64,000 bases of DNA from VRUE01 sp963770315 (GCA_963770315.1 CAVYPC010000002.1:2604001-2668000); one strand, 5' to 3'; shown: positions 44,197 through 53,108, counted from the stretch's first letter. The notes: a model not told the origin generated them from the sequence alone. Numbers and translations: made by a program.

Positions 44197-45593
44197 GGAA
44201 CCGCAGCGGCATACAGGGAGTCGCGAGCAGCCCGGTGATCGTCGGCGCGGTCACGGTGCTGGTCGTGATCGTCGCGGTCTTCCTCGCCTACAACGCCAAC
44301 AACGGCCTTCCCTTCGTCTCCACCTACAACCTCAAGGCCCGGGTGCCGAACGCGACGGCTCTGGTCAAAGGCAACGAGGTGCGGATCGGCGGCTCGCGGA
44401 TCGGCGTGGTCAAGTCGGTGCAGCCGGTGCAGCTCGGCGACGGGCGCATCGCGGCCGAACTCGACCTCAGCCTCGACAAGAGCGCCGAACCGATCCCGGT
44501 CAACTCGACGATGATCATCCGGCCCAAATCGCCGCTTGGCCTCAAGTACCTGCAGATCGTCCCCGGCGACTCCGCGAAGGGGCTCGCGGCGGGCGCGACG
44601 ATCCCCCTTTCCGCCGCCCGGCCCGAACCGGTCGACATCGACCAGTTCTTCGACATGTTCGACCAGAAGACGCGAACCGCGATCCAGCGCAACAACGCCG
44701 GCTTCGGCAACGCTTTCGCCGGTCGCGGCCCGCAGATCAACTCGGCGTTCGGCGCCCTGCGGAGCCTGGCCGAACACGGCCAGCCCGTGCTGCGCACGCT
44801 GGTCGCCCCCGGTACCGACTTCGGCGGCTTCTGGGAAGCGCTGGAGGACCTCTCGGCCACGGTCGCCCCGGTCGCCGAGACGCAGGCCAGCATGTTCGTC
44901 GCCCTCGACCGCACCTTTGCCGCCTTCGCCCGGGTCTCGCGCCCGTTCATCCAGGAAACGATCGTCAAAGGCCCGCCGACCCTCGACGCGGTGACCGCCG
45001 ACCTGCCGGCGCTGCGGCCCTTCTTCCGCGACACCGGACGCTTCTTCACGGCATTCAAGCCGGGCGCCCGCGCCCTGGGCGAAACCTCGCCGACGATCAA
45101 CGCCGCCCTGCGCGCCGGCATCCCCGCCCTCAATCGCTCGCCGGCGCTGTTCGCCCAGCTGACGCCGACCGCGGAAGCCCTGCTCGACTTCCAGGGTGAG
45201 CCGGGTGTCTTCAACGGCCTCGACCTGCTGATCGACACCAACGAAGTCCTCGCTCCCTCGATCAAGTACATCGCCCCCGCGCAGACCACCTGCAACTACC
45301 TCAGCCTCGTCTTCCGCAACCTCGCCGACGCCTTCAGCGAATCGAACGGAAACGGCAACTGGCTGGGCGCGATTGTCTTCGAGGCGCCCGACGGGCCGAA
45401 CGCCGAGTCGGCGCCGTCTTCGGCGCCGGCCAACGGGACGGGCAAGAAGAACCACCTCCACTACAACCCCTACCCGAAGACCGGCCAGGACGGGGTCTGT
45501 GAAGCCGGCAACGAGCGCTACGTGGGCGGCCAGACCACGATCGGCCATGCGCCGGAGCTGTGGGGCACGACGACGCGGGAAGGCGAAGGCTGA
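44193..45593 (+). CDS. MCE family protein 3 of 6
   Basis: 466 residues. Helix VIVGAVTVLVVIVAVFLAYNA, MCE domain (YNLKARVPNATALVKGNEVRIGGSRIGVVKSV ... PKSPLGLKYLQIVPGDS), a long helical region and a tail with SNGNGNWLGAIVF and a few cysteines (TTCNYLSLVF, DGVCEAGNE). 4-bp overlap with gene 2, one-base overlap with gene 4. Confidence 0.88.
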   Translation: MRNRSGIQGVASSPVIVGAVTVLVVIVAVFLAYNANNGLPFVSTYNLKARVPNATALVKGNEVRIGGSRIGVVKSVQPVQLGDGRIAAELDLSLDKSAEPIPVNSTMIIRPKSPLGLKYLQIVPGDSAKGLAAGATIPLSAARPEPVDIDQFFDMFDQKTRTAIQRNNAGFGNAFAGRGPQINSAFGALRSLAEHGQPVLRTLVAPGTDFGGFWEALEDLSATVAPVAETQASMFVALDRTFAAFARVSRPFIQETIVKGPPTLDAVTADLPALRPFFRDTGRFFTAFKPGARALGETSPTINAALRAGIPALNRSPALFAQLTPTAEALLDFQGEPGVFNGLDLLIDTNEVLAPSIKYIAPAQTTCNYLSLVFRNLADAFSESNGNGNWLGAIVFEAPDGPNAESAPSSAPANGTGKKNHLHYNPYPKTGQDGVCEAGNERYVGGQTTIGHAPELWGTTTREGEG

Positions 45594-47098
45594 TGGGCCG
45601 CCTGCCGGAGCGCGATACCAGGGCGGGAGCCACCAACAGCCGCTTCAAGTGGCGGCCCAGCAACGCGGCGATCGCGGTGATCTTCATCCTCATCTTCACG
45701 GTCGGGCCCTACCTCGCCTTCACCAAACACGTGCCCTTCACCGGCTACGGCTACACGCTCAATGCCACCTTCTCCAACGGGGTCAACATCTCGACCAACT
45801 CGCCGGTGCGGATCGCCGGGGTCGATGTCGGCAAAGTGATCGAAGTCGGCCGCGACGGCGACAACACCAAGGTCACCTTCACCGTCGACGGCAAGGGCCG
45901 GCCGATCCACGACGACGCCTTCGCCGAGATCCGGCCGCGGATCTTCCTCGAGGGCAACTTCTTCATCGACCTCGACCCCGGCAGCCCGAGCGCGGCGGAG
46001 ATGGGCAGCGGCGGGACGATCCCGGTCAGCCGCACCTCGACCGGCGTTCAGCTCGACGAGATACTCACCGCGCTGCAGTCGCCCGTGCGGGCCGATCTCA
46101 GTCGCCTGCTGGAGAGCTTCGGCACGGCGCTGACGCACAAGCCGACCGCCGCCGAAGACGCCACCCAGCTGCCCGAGGTGAAAGGCAAGACTGGCGCCGA
46201 AGGCATCAACGGAGCCTTCCGCTACGGCGGCGATGCCGGTCGCTACAGCGCCCAGGTCACCAACGCCTTCCTCGGCACCAGCTCCGGGGACCTGTCGCGG
46301 CTGGTCGCCGGCGCGGGGCGGACCTTCGGCGCGCTCGTCCGGCGCGAGGCCGACCTGCAGGGCCTGATCGTCAACTTCAACACCTTCACCGGCGCCCTCG
46401 CCGCCCAGTCGAGCAACCTCTCGGCCACCGTGCAGCGACTTGCGCCGACGCTGAAGATAGGCCGCAAATCGCTGGTCAGCCTCAACCGCTCGCTGCCCCC
46501 GCTGCGGGCCTGGGCGATCGAGTTCAGGCCGGCGGTCGCCGAGCTGCCCGCCCTGATCTCGGCCGGGAAACCGTGGATCGCACAGACGCTGCCGCTGCTG
46601 TCCGGCAAGGAGGCGGGCGGAGTCGCGAGGTTGCTGCGCGAATCGACGCCGGGGCTGTCCGGCGCGGCGCAGGCGGGTAAAGCCAACACGATCCCGCAGA
46701 TCAACCGGCTCAGCCTCTGCTCGAGCAAGGTCTTCGTGCCGACCGGCAACGAGACGATCGACGACCGCTTCCGCACCGGCCCGAACTACCGCGAGTTCTT
46801 CTACTACCTGGCCAACTTCGCCGGGGTAACCCAGAACTTCGACGGCAACGGGCCCTACCTCCGGGTCCAGCCCGGCGGCGGCGGAACCCTGGTGAAACAG
46901 GAGAACCCCTCGGGCAACCTCAGCACCGATAAACAGGACTGGGCGCACGTCGCCACGGCGCCCGAAGGAGTGCAGCCCCAGCTCGGCGGCCGTCCGCCCA
47001 AGAAGCCGGAAGTGCGCTGCTCGACCCAGCCCGTGCCCGACGTCAACGGCCCCCTCGGCCAGGTCGGCCCCCCGAGCCTGACCCCGGTGAGCCGATGA
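45593..47098 (+). CDS. MCE family protein 4 of 6
   Basis: 501 residues from the ATG at 45593, the last base of the previous stop. N-terminal helix AAIAVIFILIFTVGPYLAFT, MCE domain (YTLNATFSNGVNISTNSPVRIAGVDVGKVIEVG ... RIFLEGNFFIDLDPGS), then helices and a tail containing LCSSKVFVPTGNETIDDRF and a terminal proline-rich part. Orthologous position to MceD in mycobacterial operons, though one-to-one matches are not certain. Confidence 0.88.
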   Translation: MGRLPERDTRAGATNSRFKWRPSNAAIAVIFILIFTVGPYLAFTKHVPFTGYGYTLNATFSNGVNISTNSPVRIAGVDVGKVIEVGRDGDNTKVTFTVDGKGRPIHDDAFAEIRPRIFLEGNFFIDLDPGSPSAAEMGSGGTIPVSRTSTGVQLDEILTALQSPVRADLSRLLESFGTALTHKPTAAEDATQLPEVKGKTGAEGINGAFRYGGDAGRYSAQVTNAFLGTSSGDLSRLVAGAGRTFGALVRREADLQGLIVNFNTFTGALAAQSSNLSATVQRLAPTLKIGRKSLVSLNRSLPPLRAWAIEFRPAVAELPALISAGKPWIAQTLPLLSGKEAGGVARLLRESTPGLSGAAQAGKANTIPQINRLSLCSSKVFVPTGNETIDDRFRTGPNYREFFYYLANFAGVTQNFDGNGPYLRVQPGGGGTLVKQENPSGNLSTDKQDWAHVATAPEGVQPQLGGRPPKKPEVRCSTQPVPDVNGPLGQVGPPSLTPVSR

Positions 47099-48528
47099 CC
47101 GATAAAGCCCCCGACAAGGTGAGCCGGTTCGCCCACTTCCGCGCATCGCTCTCGCGGCAGGCGCGTGGGCGCGGCAAAGACTCGATCGCGATCGCCGTCC
47201 TCATCGTCGCGGCGATCGTGATGACGCTCTGGATCTTCACCCAGCAGAAGGCCTCGCTGCCCTCCTGGGCTCCGCTGGTCGGCGAAGACTTCGCCCATCT
47301 CACGGCGGACTTCAGCGACGCCCAGGCGGTTACGCCCGGGCAGGGCCAGGCGGTCGTGATCGCCGGCATCCAGGTGGGCAAGATTTCCGCGGTCGACCTG
47401 GAAGACGGCCACGCCGTGATCGGCATGGACATCGAGCCCAAGTACCTGAAGCTGATCCACCCCAACGCGAGTCTGCTGCTGCGGCCGAAAACCAACCTCA
47501 ACGACATGACCGTGGAGATCGAACCCGGCCATGGCAAGCAGCACGTCGAAGACGGCTACCGCTTCCCGCTCTCGCGCACCGAACCGAGCATCCAGTTCGA
47601 AGCGTTCCTCTCGACCCTCGATTCCGACACGCAGCAGTACCTGCAGCTGCTCGTCGCCGGCGGCGCCCAGGGGATCGGCGGTCGCGGGCACCAGCTCTCC
47701 GGTGCCTTCCGCCGCCTCCAGCCGTTCTCTCACTACATCGCCGATCTCAACCGGGCCGTCGCCCAGCGCCGCCTTGCCCTGGCCCGGGTGATCCACGACT
47801 TCGGCCTCTTGACCACCGAACTGGGCAGGCACGACAGCGAGCTGGAACGCTTCGTCACCTCCTCCAAGGGCGCCCTCGGCAACTTCGCCAACCAGCAGCA
47901 GGCGATTCAGGAATCTCTGGTCGAGTTCCCCTCGACGCTCTCCGCGCTGCGGTCGGCGCTCGCCAGCTCCGACCGCTTCTCGACCGCGGCGCGGCCGGCC
48001 CTGATCGGCCTGATCCCGCAGGCGCAGGCATCGGTGCCGGCGTTCAAGGCCAACGAGCGCCTCTTCAAGCAGACGACGGCGCCGATCCGCGACCAGATCC
48101 GCCCCTTCACGAGGCAGGTCCGCCCGGTGCTCACCCACCTCGAGCAGGGCTCCGCCGACCTGAACACCTCGGTGACCGGCTTCGGCAATTCGCTGGGCGC
48201 GCTCAACAGCCTCCTCAACGAGCTCGCTTACAAGCCGAAGGGCAGCAGGCAGAGCTTCCTCTTCTACCTGCCCTGGCTCAACCACAACATCAACGCCACC
48301 TTCAACCTCACCGATGCCGGCGGGCCGATAACCCGCGGGGTGGCGACGCTCTCCTGCAACGGGTCCGACCTCGCCTACAAACTCACCGCGCCGTTCCCCC
48401 GTCCCGACGGCAGCTTCCAGTCGCTCAAGCCGTATCTGCGGACGCTGCTCGAAGGCGTGCGCATCCCCAGCCCCGAAGAAATCCCGGCCAGCAACCCATC
48501 CGGCCACTGCGAATACAGCGAAAAATGA
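47095..48528 (+). CDS. MCE family protein 5 of 6
   Basis: 477 residues. A basic N-terminus (FRASLSRQARGRGKDS) precedes the helix IAIAVLIVAAIVMTLWIF; MCE domain (LTADFSDAQAVTPGQGQAVVIAGIQVGKISAVDL ... LRPKTNLNDMTVEIEPGH). Long helical part with SELERFVTSSKGALGNFANQQQ, ending in CEYSEK. No lipobox is visible, unlike the MceE lipoproteins of mycobacteria. Confidence 0.88.
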   Translation: MTDKAPDKVSRFAHFRASLSRQARGRGKDSIAIAVLIVAAIVMTLWIFTQQKASLPSWAPLVGEDFAHLTADFSDAQAVTPGQGQAVVIAGIQVGKISAVDLEDGHAVIGMDIEPKYLKLIHPNASLLLRPKTNLNDMTVEIEPGHGKQHVEDGYRFPLSRTEPSIQFEAFLSTLDSDTQQYLQLLVAGGAQGIGGRGHQLSGAFRRLQPFSHYIADLNRAVAQRRLALARVIHDFGLLTTELGRHDSELERFVTSSKGALGNFANQQQAIQESLVEFPSTLSALRSALASSDRFSTAARPALIGLIPQAQASVPAFKANERLFKQTTAPIRDQIRPFTRQVRPVLTHLEQGSADLNTSVTGFGNSLGALNSLLNELAYKPKGSRQSFLFYLPWLNHNINATFNLTDAGGPITRGVATLSCNGSDLAYKLTAPFPRPDGSFQSLKPYLRTLLEGVRIPSPEEIPASNPSGHCEYSEK

Positions 48529-50072
48529 GCAAGCGAGCCCCCAGCACCGCGCAGCTCCTCGTCATCGCCGGCTTCGCCCTGTCGTGCTTCGGCATCCTGC
48601 TCTTCCTCTGGATCACCTTCGGCGGCCCGACGCCGTTCAAGGCGAAGCCGTATGAGATCAAGGTGCCGTTCAACGAGGCGACCCAGCTCGCCGAGCAGTC
48701 CGACGTGCGCATCTCCGGAGTCTCGGTCGGCAAAGTGCAGACGATCGAAGAGTCGCCCGACGGCAAGCAGGCGCAGGCGACGATCGACGTCGAAGACAAG
48801 TACGCCCCGATCCCGCGGGGTACGCGGGCGATCCTGCGGACCAAGACGCTGCTCGGCGAGACCTACGTCGAACTGACGCCGGGCAGCGCCGACGGCGCCA
48901 AGTTGCCCGACGGAGCCACCCTGGCGAGCGCCAACGTGGCGGAATCGGTGCAGCTCGACGAGATTTTCCGCACCTTCGATACGCGCACCCGCGCCGCCTT
49001 CCAGGAATGGATGCAGGAAGGAGCCGTCGCGATCTCCGGCCGCGGCCAGTCCTTCTCCAACGCGCTCGCCGAGCTCGACCCCTTCTTCTCCGAATTCGAC
49101 AAGCTCTTCCGCCTGCTCGACACGCAGCGCGTCGCGGTCAAGCAGCTGTTCAGCAATGGCGCCGTCACCTTCCGCGCCCTGCGCGGACGCGAAGGCCAGC
49201 TTGCCAGCTTGATCCGCAACTCGGATGCCGTCTTCCGCACGACGGCGGCTCGCAACCGCGACATCGAAGCGCTGTTCCGCGCCTTCCCCACCTTCCAGGA
49301 CGAGTCGAGGCTGACCTTCAACCGGCTCAAAGAGTTCGCCCTCAACTCCGACCCCCTGTTCCGCCAGCTGGTCCCGGCAGCCGAACAGCTCTCGCCGACG
49401 CTGATCGCCTTCTCGCGCCTGGCGCCGCAGGCAAAGGGCTTCTTCGAAGGGCTGGAAGCCGTGATCGATCAGGTCCCGACCGGCTTCCCCGCGCTGCGCA
49501 AGTTCCTCCGCAGCGACTTCCCGGTTCTCTTGCGGGCGGTCGACCCGTTCCTGCGCAACCTCAACCCGATCCTCACCGGCCTCGGCCTCTACAAAAACCA
49601 GGTCACCTCGCTGTTGGGCAACGTGACCGCCGCGAGCAACGCGGTCCACCTCAGCTCGCAGGGCGAACAGATCCACTACCTGCGGTTGCTCGGACCGCTC
49701 GGCCCCGAAACGCTGGCGGCCTACCCAGGCAACCGGACGACGACCAACCGCAACAGCGCCTACAGCCAGCCGGGCGCATACAGCCGCCTCGCCCAGGGCC
49801 TGCTCAGCTTCGACACGCGCCAGTGCAGCTCGGGGATCACGGCGACGCTCGATCCCAACACGCCGAATGAAGCGGCCTTCAACCAACGCACCAACGGCGA
49901 CCTGAAGAAAGCGACGGACTTCTTCAGCCGGCTCAAGCACTACGCCTTTGGCGATCAGGAAAACTCAGCGAGCATCCCCGCCCCGGGCTGCAGCTCGCAG
50001 GCGCCCTTCACGCCGATCTACGGCAACGGCCCGGCGACGACCTACCAGCACACCTTCGAACAGGGCAGGTAA
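48525..50072 (+). CDS. MCE family protein 6 of 6
   Basis: 515 residues. Helix LLVIAGFALSCFGILLFLWITFG, MCE domain (YEIKVPFNEATQLAEQSDVRISGVSVGKVQTIEE ... TKTLLGETYVELTPGS), long helical part and a tail with two cysteines. It ends the operon; a short hairpin (50072-50087) and palindrome B3 follow. No YrbE permease or MceG ATPase gene lies on either side in this window. Confidence 0.88.
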   Translation: MSKRAPSTAQLLVIAGFALSCFGILLFLWITFGGPTPFKAKPYEIKVPFNEATQLAEQSDVRISGVSVGKVQTIEESPDGKQAQATIDVEDKYAPIPRGTRAILRTKTLLGETYVELTPGSADGAKLPDGATLASANVAESVQLDEIFRTFDTRTRAAFQEWMQEGAVAISGRGQSFSNALAELDPFFSEFDKLFRLLDTQRVAVKQLFSNGAVTFRALRGREGQLASLIRNSDAVFRTTAARNRDIEALFRAFPTFQDESRLTFNRLKEFALNSDPLFRQLVPAAEQLSPTLIAFSRLAPQAKGFFEGLEAVIDQVPTGFPALRKFLRSDFPVLLRAVDPFLRNLNPILTGLGLYKNQVTSLLGNVTAASNAVHLSSQGEQIHYLRLLGPLGPETLAAYPGNRTTTNRNSAYSQPGAYSRLAQGLLSFDTRQCSSGITATLDPNTPNEAAFNQRTNGDLKKATDFFSRLKHYAFGDQENSASIPAPGCSSQAPFTPIYGNGPATTYQHTFEQGR

Positions 50073-50087
50073 GAGGCACTTGCCTCT
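50072..50087 (+). terminator. Hairpin at the end of the MCE operon
   Basis: AGAGGCA and TGCCTCT pair around CT, starting on the last base of the last MCE stop codon. There is no T-tract, so this is a weak terminator at best. Confidence 0.35.
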
Positions 50088-50113
50088 AGCCGGTCGATTC
50101 GCAACCTGTGGTA

Positions 50114-50265
50114 GACAGAGAAGCCTGGCCGGTCTGCGGGCGAATTGATACCCCAAGAGCTTCGCTCTTGGGGTGAATGATGAGCACGGCCTACGGCCGC
50201 GCAGGTACCAGATTGCATAGGCCGCTTCGCGACATTCGACCGCAGACCGGCCAGGTTTCTCTGTC
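50114..50265. repeat. Palindromic element B3 (152 bp)
   Basis: Arms at 50114-50145 and 50234-50265 pair over 32 bp with one mismatch and one G-T pair. Same orientation and length as B1, with 9 differences by hand. One of these is a compensated pair: second base of the left arm G in B1, A here; its partner C in B1, T here. Similarity to the B1 region continues about 100 bp to the right (CCCGCAATGGCCGAG, then AAGCCGAGGCG). The interval 50073-50452 holds only this element, the hairpin before it and the terminator after it. Confidence 0.85.
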
Positions 50266-50391
50266 TCGACACGCTCCCGCAATGGCCGAGGTCGTGAGCC
50301 CCGGTCTCAGGGTTCTCAGCTTCAAGCCGAGGCGACGCCTCATAGGCAGAGCTTGCGAAGCCCGCCATGGGAGCGACCGTTCGGCTACGAG

Positions 50392-50419
50392 AAAGGGCGG
50401 CCCGGAGGCCGCCCTTTCT
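50392..50419. terminator. Bidirectional rho-independent terminator
   Basis: AAAGGGCGGCC and GGCCGCCCTTT form a strong hairpin with T-rich sequence on both sides (TTTCTTT on the plus strand, TTTCTC on the minus strand). It lies about 35 bp downstream of the stop of the minus-strand gene at 50453 and also faces the MCE operon. Confidence 0.85.
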
Positions 50420-50452
50420 TTCCGGCTCAGACGAGTCTGAGTTCTTAGCGCT

Positions 50453-51247
50453 TCAGCCCTTCGGCGTGCAGGGCACCGCGAGCGAGCCTTTGAGCACGGT
50501 CTGCGCGGGGACATTGGGAACGTGAGCTTCGTTCTTGAACAGGACCTTGTCCACAGTTGCCTTGAAGACGCCATCAGGACATTTAGCTTCGATGTAGCCG
50601 ACCTTCTTGCCCTTGTAGGAGTAGGTCTTCCCCAGCTTGAATTTGAAGTCAAGCAGCGAGCCGCTGCCTCCGGCGACCACGGGGGCTTTCGCGACCGAGT
50701 GGAGTCCGCTGCCTTTCTTCTGGACCGTGACCGTGGTCACGACCGCCGCCGGAACAGGCACGGTAAGGAAGATGTGGAAGTACAGCGTGACCTTGCCGCC
50801 CTTTTCGCCGCCGTTGAAGATGGTTAGCGGGCTGGAGACCGTGATCGGCTTCTGTTCCGGGAAGGCGATCTCAGCGTGCGCTTCGCCTTCGCCGAGGACG
50901 GTGTTGCCGCAGACCTTCAATGCCGCTTTCGTGTCGCGCGCCTCGAGCTGATTCGCTTGGCAGATCGGGTAGCCCTTGACGTTGAGCTTCACGTCCTTGT
51001 CGACGTCGAATTCCGTTTCCCTGAAGGCCGAGGGATGGGTTCCGTCGTCGGTCGATATCTTGCCGAAGATCGTCGAGCTCACCGGTACGTATTCGTTTTT
51101 CGGCAGCTTTTTCGGCGAGAGGGTGCTGCCGAAGGTGAGCACCAGGTCGCCTGCTTTCAGCCTGGTCTGCATCGCACTCGCTATTGCAGCCACACCCAGA
51201 GACAGCACCCCTGCCAGGGCTAGTGCCAGCATCAGGTTTCTACGCAT
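50453..51247 (-). CDS. Exported four-cysteine family protein, copy 4
   Basis: 264 residues. Signal peptide LMLALALAGVLSLGVAAIASA, then GDLVLTFGSTLSPKKLPKNEYVPV, DGTHPSAFRETEFDVDKD, VKGYPICQANQL, ALKVCGNTVLGEGEA, IFNGGEKGGKVTLYFH, YIEAKCPDGVFK and a last cysteine in AVPCTPKG. ATG start preceded by AAAGGAGAG. Close tandem paralogue of copy 5 (51447-52241), with own terminator. Function unknown. Confidence 0.78.
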   Translation of the reverse strand: MRRNLMLALALAGVLSLGVAAIASAMQTRLKAGDLVLTFGSTLSPKKLPKNEYVPVSSTIFGKISTDDGTHPSAFRETEFDVDKDVKLNVKGYPICQANQLEARDTKAALKVCGNTVLGEGEAHAEIAFPEQKPITVSSPLTIFNGGEKGGKVTLYFHIFLTVPVPAAVVTTVTVQKKGSGLHSVAKAPVVAGGSGSLLDFKFKLGKTYSYKGKKVGYIEAKCPDGVFKATVDKVLFKNEAHVPNVPAQTVLKGSLAVPCTPKG

Positions 51248-51379
51248 TCTCTTCTCTCTCCTTTGACCCCGTTGGATCGAATGGCCTTGAAGGCCTGAAA
51301 CGTTCGTCTAGCAAACTCTCAACGTACCAGTCGAGGTGGGAGCAGCGCTGCGGACAAACTCGAGTAGGCGGGGCATAGA

Positions 51380-51407
51380 AAAGGGGCGGCCTCTCGGCCG
51401 CCCCTTT
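51380..51407. terminator. Bidirectional rho-independent terminator
   Basis: AAAGGGGCGGCC (51380-51391) and GGCCGCCCCTTT (51396-51407) pair perfectly around TCTC, with TTTTT following on the plus strand and TTTTCT on the minus strand. It ends the minus-strand gene at 51447. Confidence 0.88.
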
Positions 51408-51446
51408 TTGCCTCGCCCGGGGGACGAGGATCTCTGTCGCTGCGCG

Positions 51447-52241
51447 CTAGCCCTTCGGCGTGCAGGGCACCGCGAGGCCGCCCTTCAGCACCGTCGTAGG
51501 AGCAACGCCGGGCGTCTGAGCTTCGTTTTTGAAGAGCACTTTCGGAGCGTTCACCTTGAAGACGCCATCGGGGCATTTAGCTTCGAAGTAGCCGACCTTC
51601 TTGCCCTTGTAGGTGAAGGTCTTCCCCAAGGTGAAGTTGAAGTCGAGCCCGGAGCCGCTGCCTCCGGCAACCACAGGAATTTTCGCGACCGTGTGGATCC
51701 CGGTGCCCTTCTTCGTGATCGTCACCGTCGTGACAACCGCGGTCGGCGCCGGCACGGTGACGAAGATGTGGATCAGCAGCGTGATCTTGCCGCCCTTTTC
51801 GCCGCCGTTGAAGACGGTCAGCGGGCTGGGGACTTTGATCGGCTTCTGTTCGGGGAAGGCGATCTCCACATCCGCGCTGCCTTTGCCGAGCACGGTGTTG
51901 CCGCAGACTTTCATCGCGGCTTTCGTGTCGCGCGCCTCGAGCTGTCCCGCTTTGCAGGCCGGGTAGCCCTTGACGTTGAGTTTCACATCCTTGTCGATGT
52001 CGACGATCGCTTCCCTGAAGGCCGAAGGATGGGTCCCGTCGGTGGTCGAGATTTTGCCGAAGATGTTCGTGTTGACCGGCACGTATTCGTTCTTGGGCAG
52101 CTGCTTGGGCGAGGTGCTACCGCCGAAGGTCACCACGAGGTTGCCGGCTCGGAGCGTGGTCTGCACCGCGCTCGCAACCGCTGCCACGCCCAGGGACAGC
52201 ATCGCTGCCAGGGCTAGTGCCAGCATCATCTTTCTACGCAT
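51447..52241 (-). CDS. Exported four-cysteine family protein, copy 5
   Basis: 264 residues, the same length as copy 4 and clearly its tandem duplicate. Start is the ATG at 52239-52241, with AAGGAGAG upstream; the frame is open to 52283. Signal peptide MLALALAAMLSLGVAAVASA, then GNLVVTFGGSTSPKQLPKNEYVPV, VKGYPACKAGQL, AMKVCGNTVLGKGSA, VFNGGEKGGKITLLIH, YFEAKCPDGVFK and AVPCTPKG. The two copies share cysteine positions and the exact C-terminus. Confidence 0.78.
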   Translation of the reverse strand: MRRKMMLALALAAMLSLGVAAVASAVQTTLRAGNLVVTFGGSTSPKQLPKNEYVPVNTNIFGKISTTDGTHPSAFREAIVDIDKDVKLNVKGYPACKAGQLEARDTKAAMKVCGNTVLGKGSADVEIAFPEQKPIKVPSPLTVFNGGEKGGKITLLIHIFVTVPAPTAVVTTVTITKKGTGIHTVAKIPVVAGGSGSGLDFNFTLGKTFTYKGKKVGYFEAKCPDGVFKVNAPKVLFKNEAQTPGVAPTTVLKGGLAVPCTPKG

Positions 52242-52394
52242 TTCTTCTCTCCTTTTGGCCCTGCCCGTCTGAGCCGCGACCATAGAACGCCATGTTTATC
52301 CCCGGCCAAAGCTACCAGCGTCCGGGCTCGCTGGGAATGAAGGCAAAGAGAACGATTCCCGCCCCGGCTTATGGATAAACCCCGCCGTCCAGCC

Positions 52395-52414
52395 AAAAGA
52401 GCGCCAAGGCGCTC
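52395..52414 (-). terminator. Rho-independent terminator of the TetR gene
   Basis: On the minus strand GAGCGCC-TT-GGCGCTC is followed by TTTTGG. It begins 5 bp after the TetR stop at 52419. Confidence 0.8.
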
Positions 52415-52418
52415 GAAA

Positions 52419-53108
52419 TCAGCCCTCGAGCATCGAGAGGCGCACCCGCTCGCGCTGCTCGGCGGCGCCCTCGGGGCCGAGGAAGGGCAGCGTGATCCAG
52501 AACATCAGGTCGGGAAGCCGGCTGGGCAGCCGCGCGGAGGCGCCGTGGAGGATCTCGCTGTAGAGCAGCTCGTTGATGCCGCCGGCGAGCGAGAGCGAGG
52601 TGATCCCCGGCAGCTCGACCGAGGTCTCCGCCCGGCCGGCGTCGAGAAAGCCGGTGAACTGGCGCAGCGCCGCGTCGCGGCGGGCCAGGGCCTTGGGGCC
52701 CGCGGCGAGCACCTCGACGATCGCGAAGCGACCCTCGTCGGGGTGCTCGGCGAGGTGTTTGAGCAGCTCCGCCAGGCCGGCGGCGACGCGGTCGGCCCAG
52801 GGGGCGCCCGGCTTCGACTCGAATCCCCGTGCCGTGTCGCCGAGCAGGTTGCCGAGCAGGACGTCATAGGCGGCGAGGAAGCAGTCCTCCTTGCTGGCGA
52901 ACAGCTCATAGAACGTCTTTCTCGACACCCCGGCGACGCCGATCACGTCGACCACCCGCGTCTCCGGGTAGCCGCGCTCGGCGACGACCTCGATCATCGC
53001 CTGCAGGATCCGCCGCTGCTGGGACTCCGTCACCGCCTCCCGCGGTAGCCCGTGACGGCCCCGGGGCAGCCGCTCGTTCAGCCTAGCGGTGCGTCTACCG
53101 GAAGCCAC
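52419..53108 (-). CDS. TetR/AcrR family transcriptional regulator
   Basis: 229 residues. The N-terminal HTH region is ILQAMIEVVAERGYPETRVVDVIGVAGVSRKTFYELFASKEDCFLAAYD, a textbook TetR DNA-binding domain; the rest is a helical ligand domain with no recognisable ligand. GTG start 9 bp after the purA stop, so it may be transcribed with purA, although it is also next to the four-cysteine genes and could regulate them. No operator palindrome is obvious. Confidence 0.85.
   Translation of the reverse strand: MASGRRTARLNERLPRGRHGLPREAVTESQQRRILQAMIEVVAERGYPETRVVDVIGVAGVSRKTFYELFASKEDCFLAAYDVLLGNLLGDTARGFESKPGAPWADRVAAGLAELLKHLAEHPDEGRFAIVEVLAAGPKALARRDAALRQFTGFLDAGRAETSVELPGITSLSLAGGINELLYSEILHGASARLPSRLPDLMFWITLPFLGPEGAAEQRERVRLSMLEG

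Noticed and set aside
52284..52394. TetR operator from the TTTATCC / GGATAAA inverted pair between the four-cysteine gene and the TetR gene
   Set aside because: The half-sites are about 80 bp apart, too far for a TetR dimer, and may be chance.
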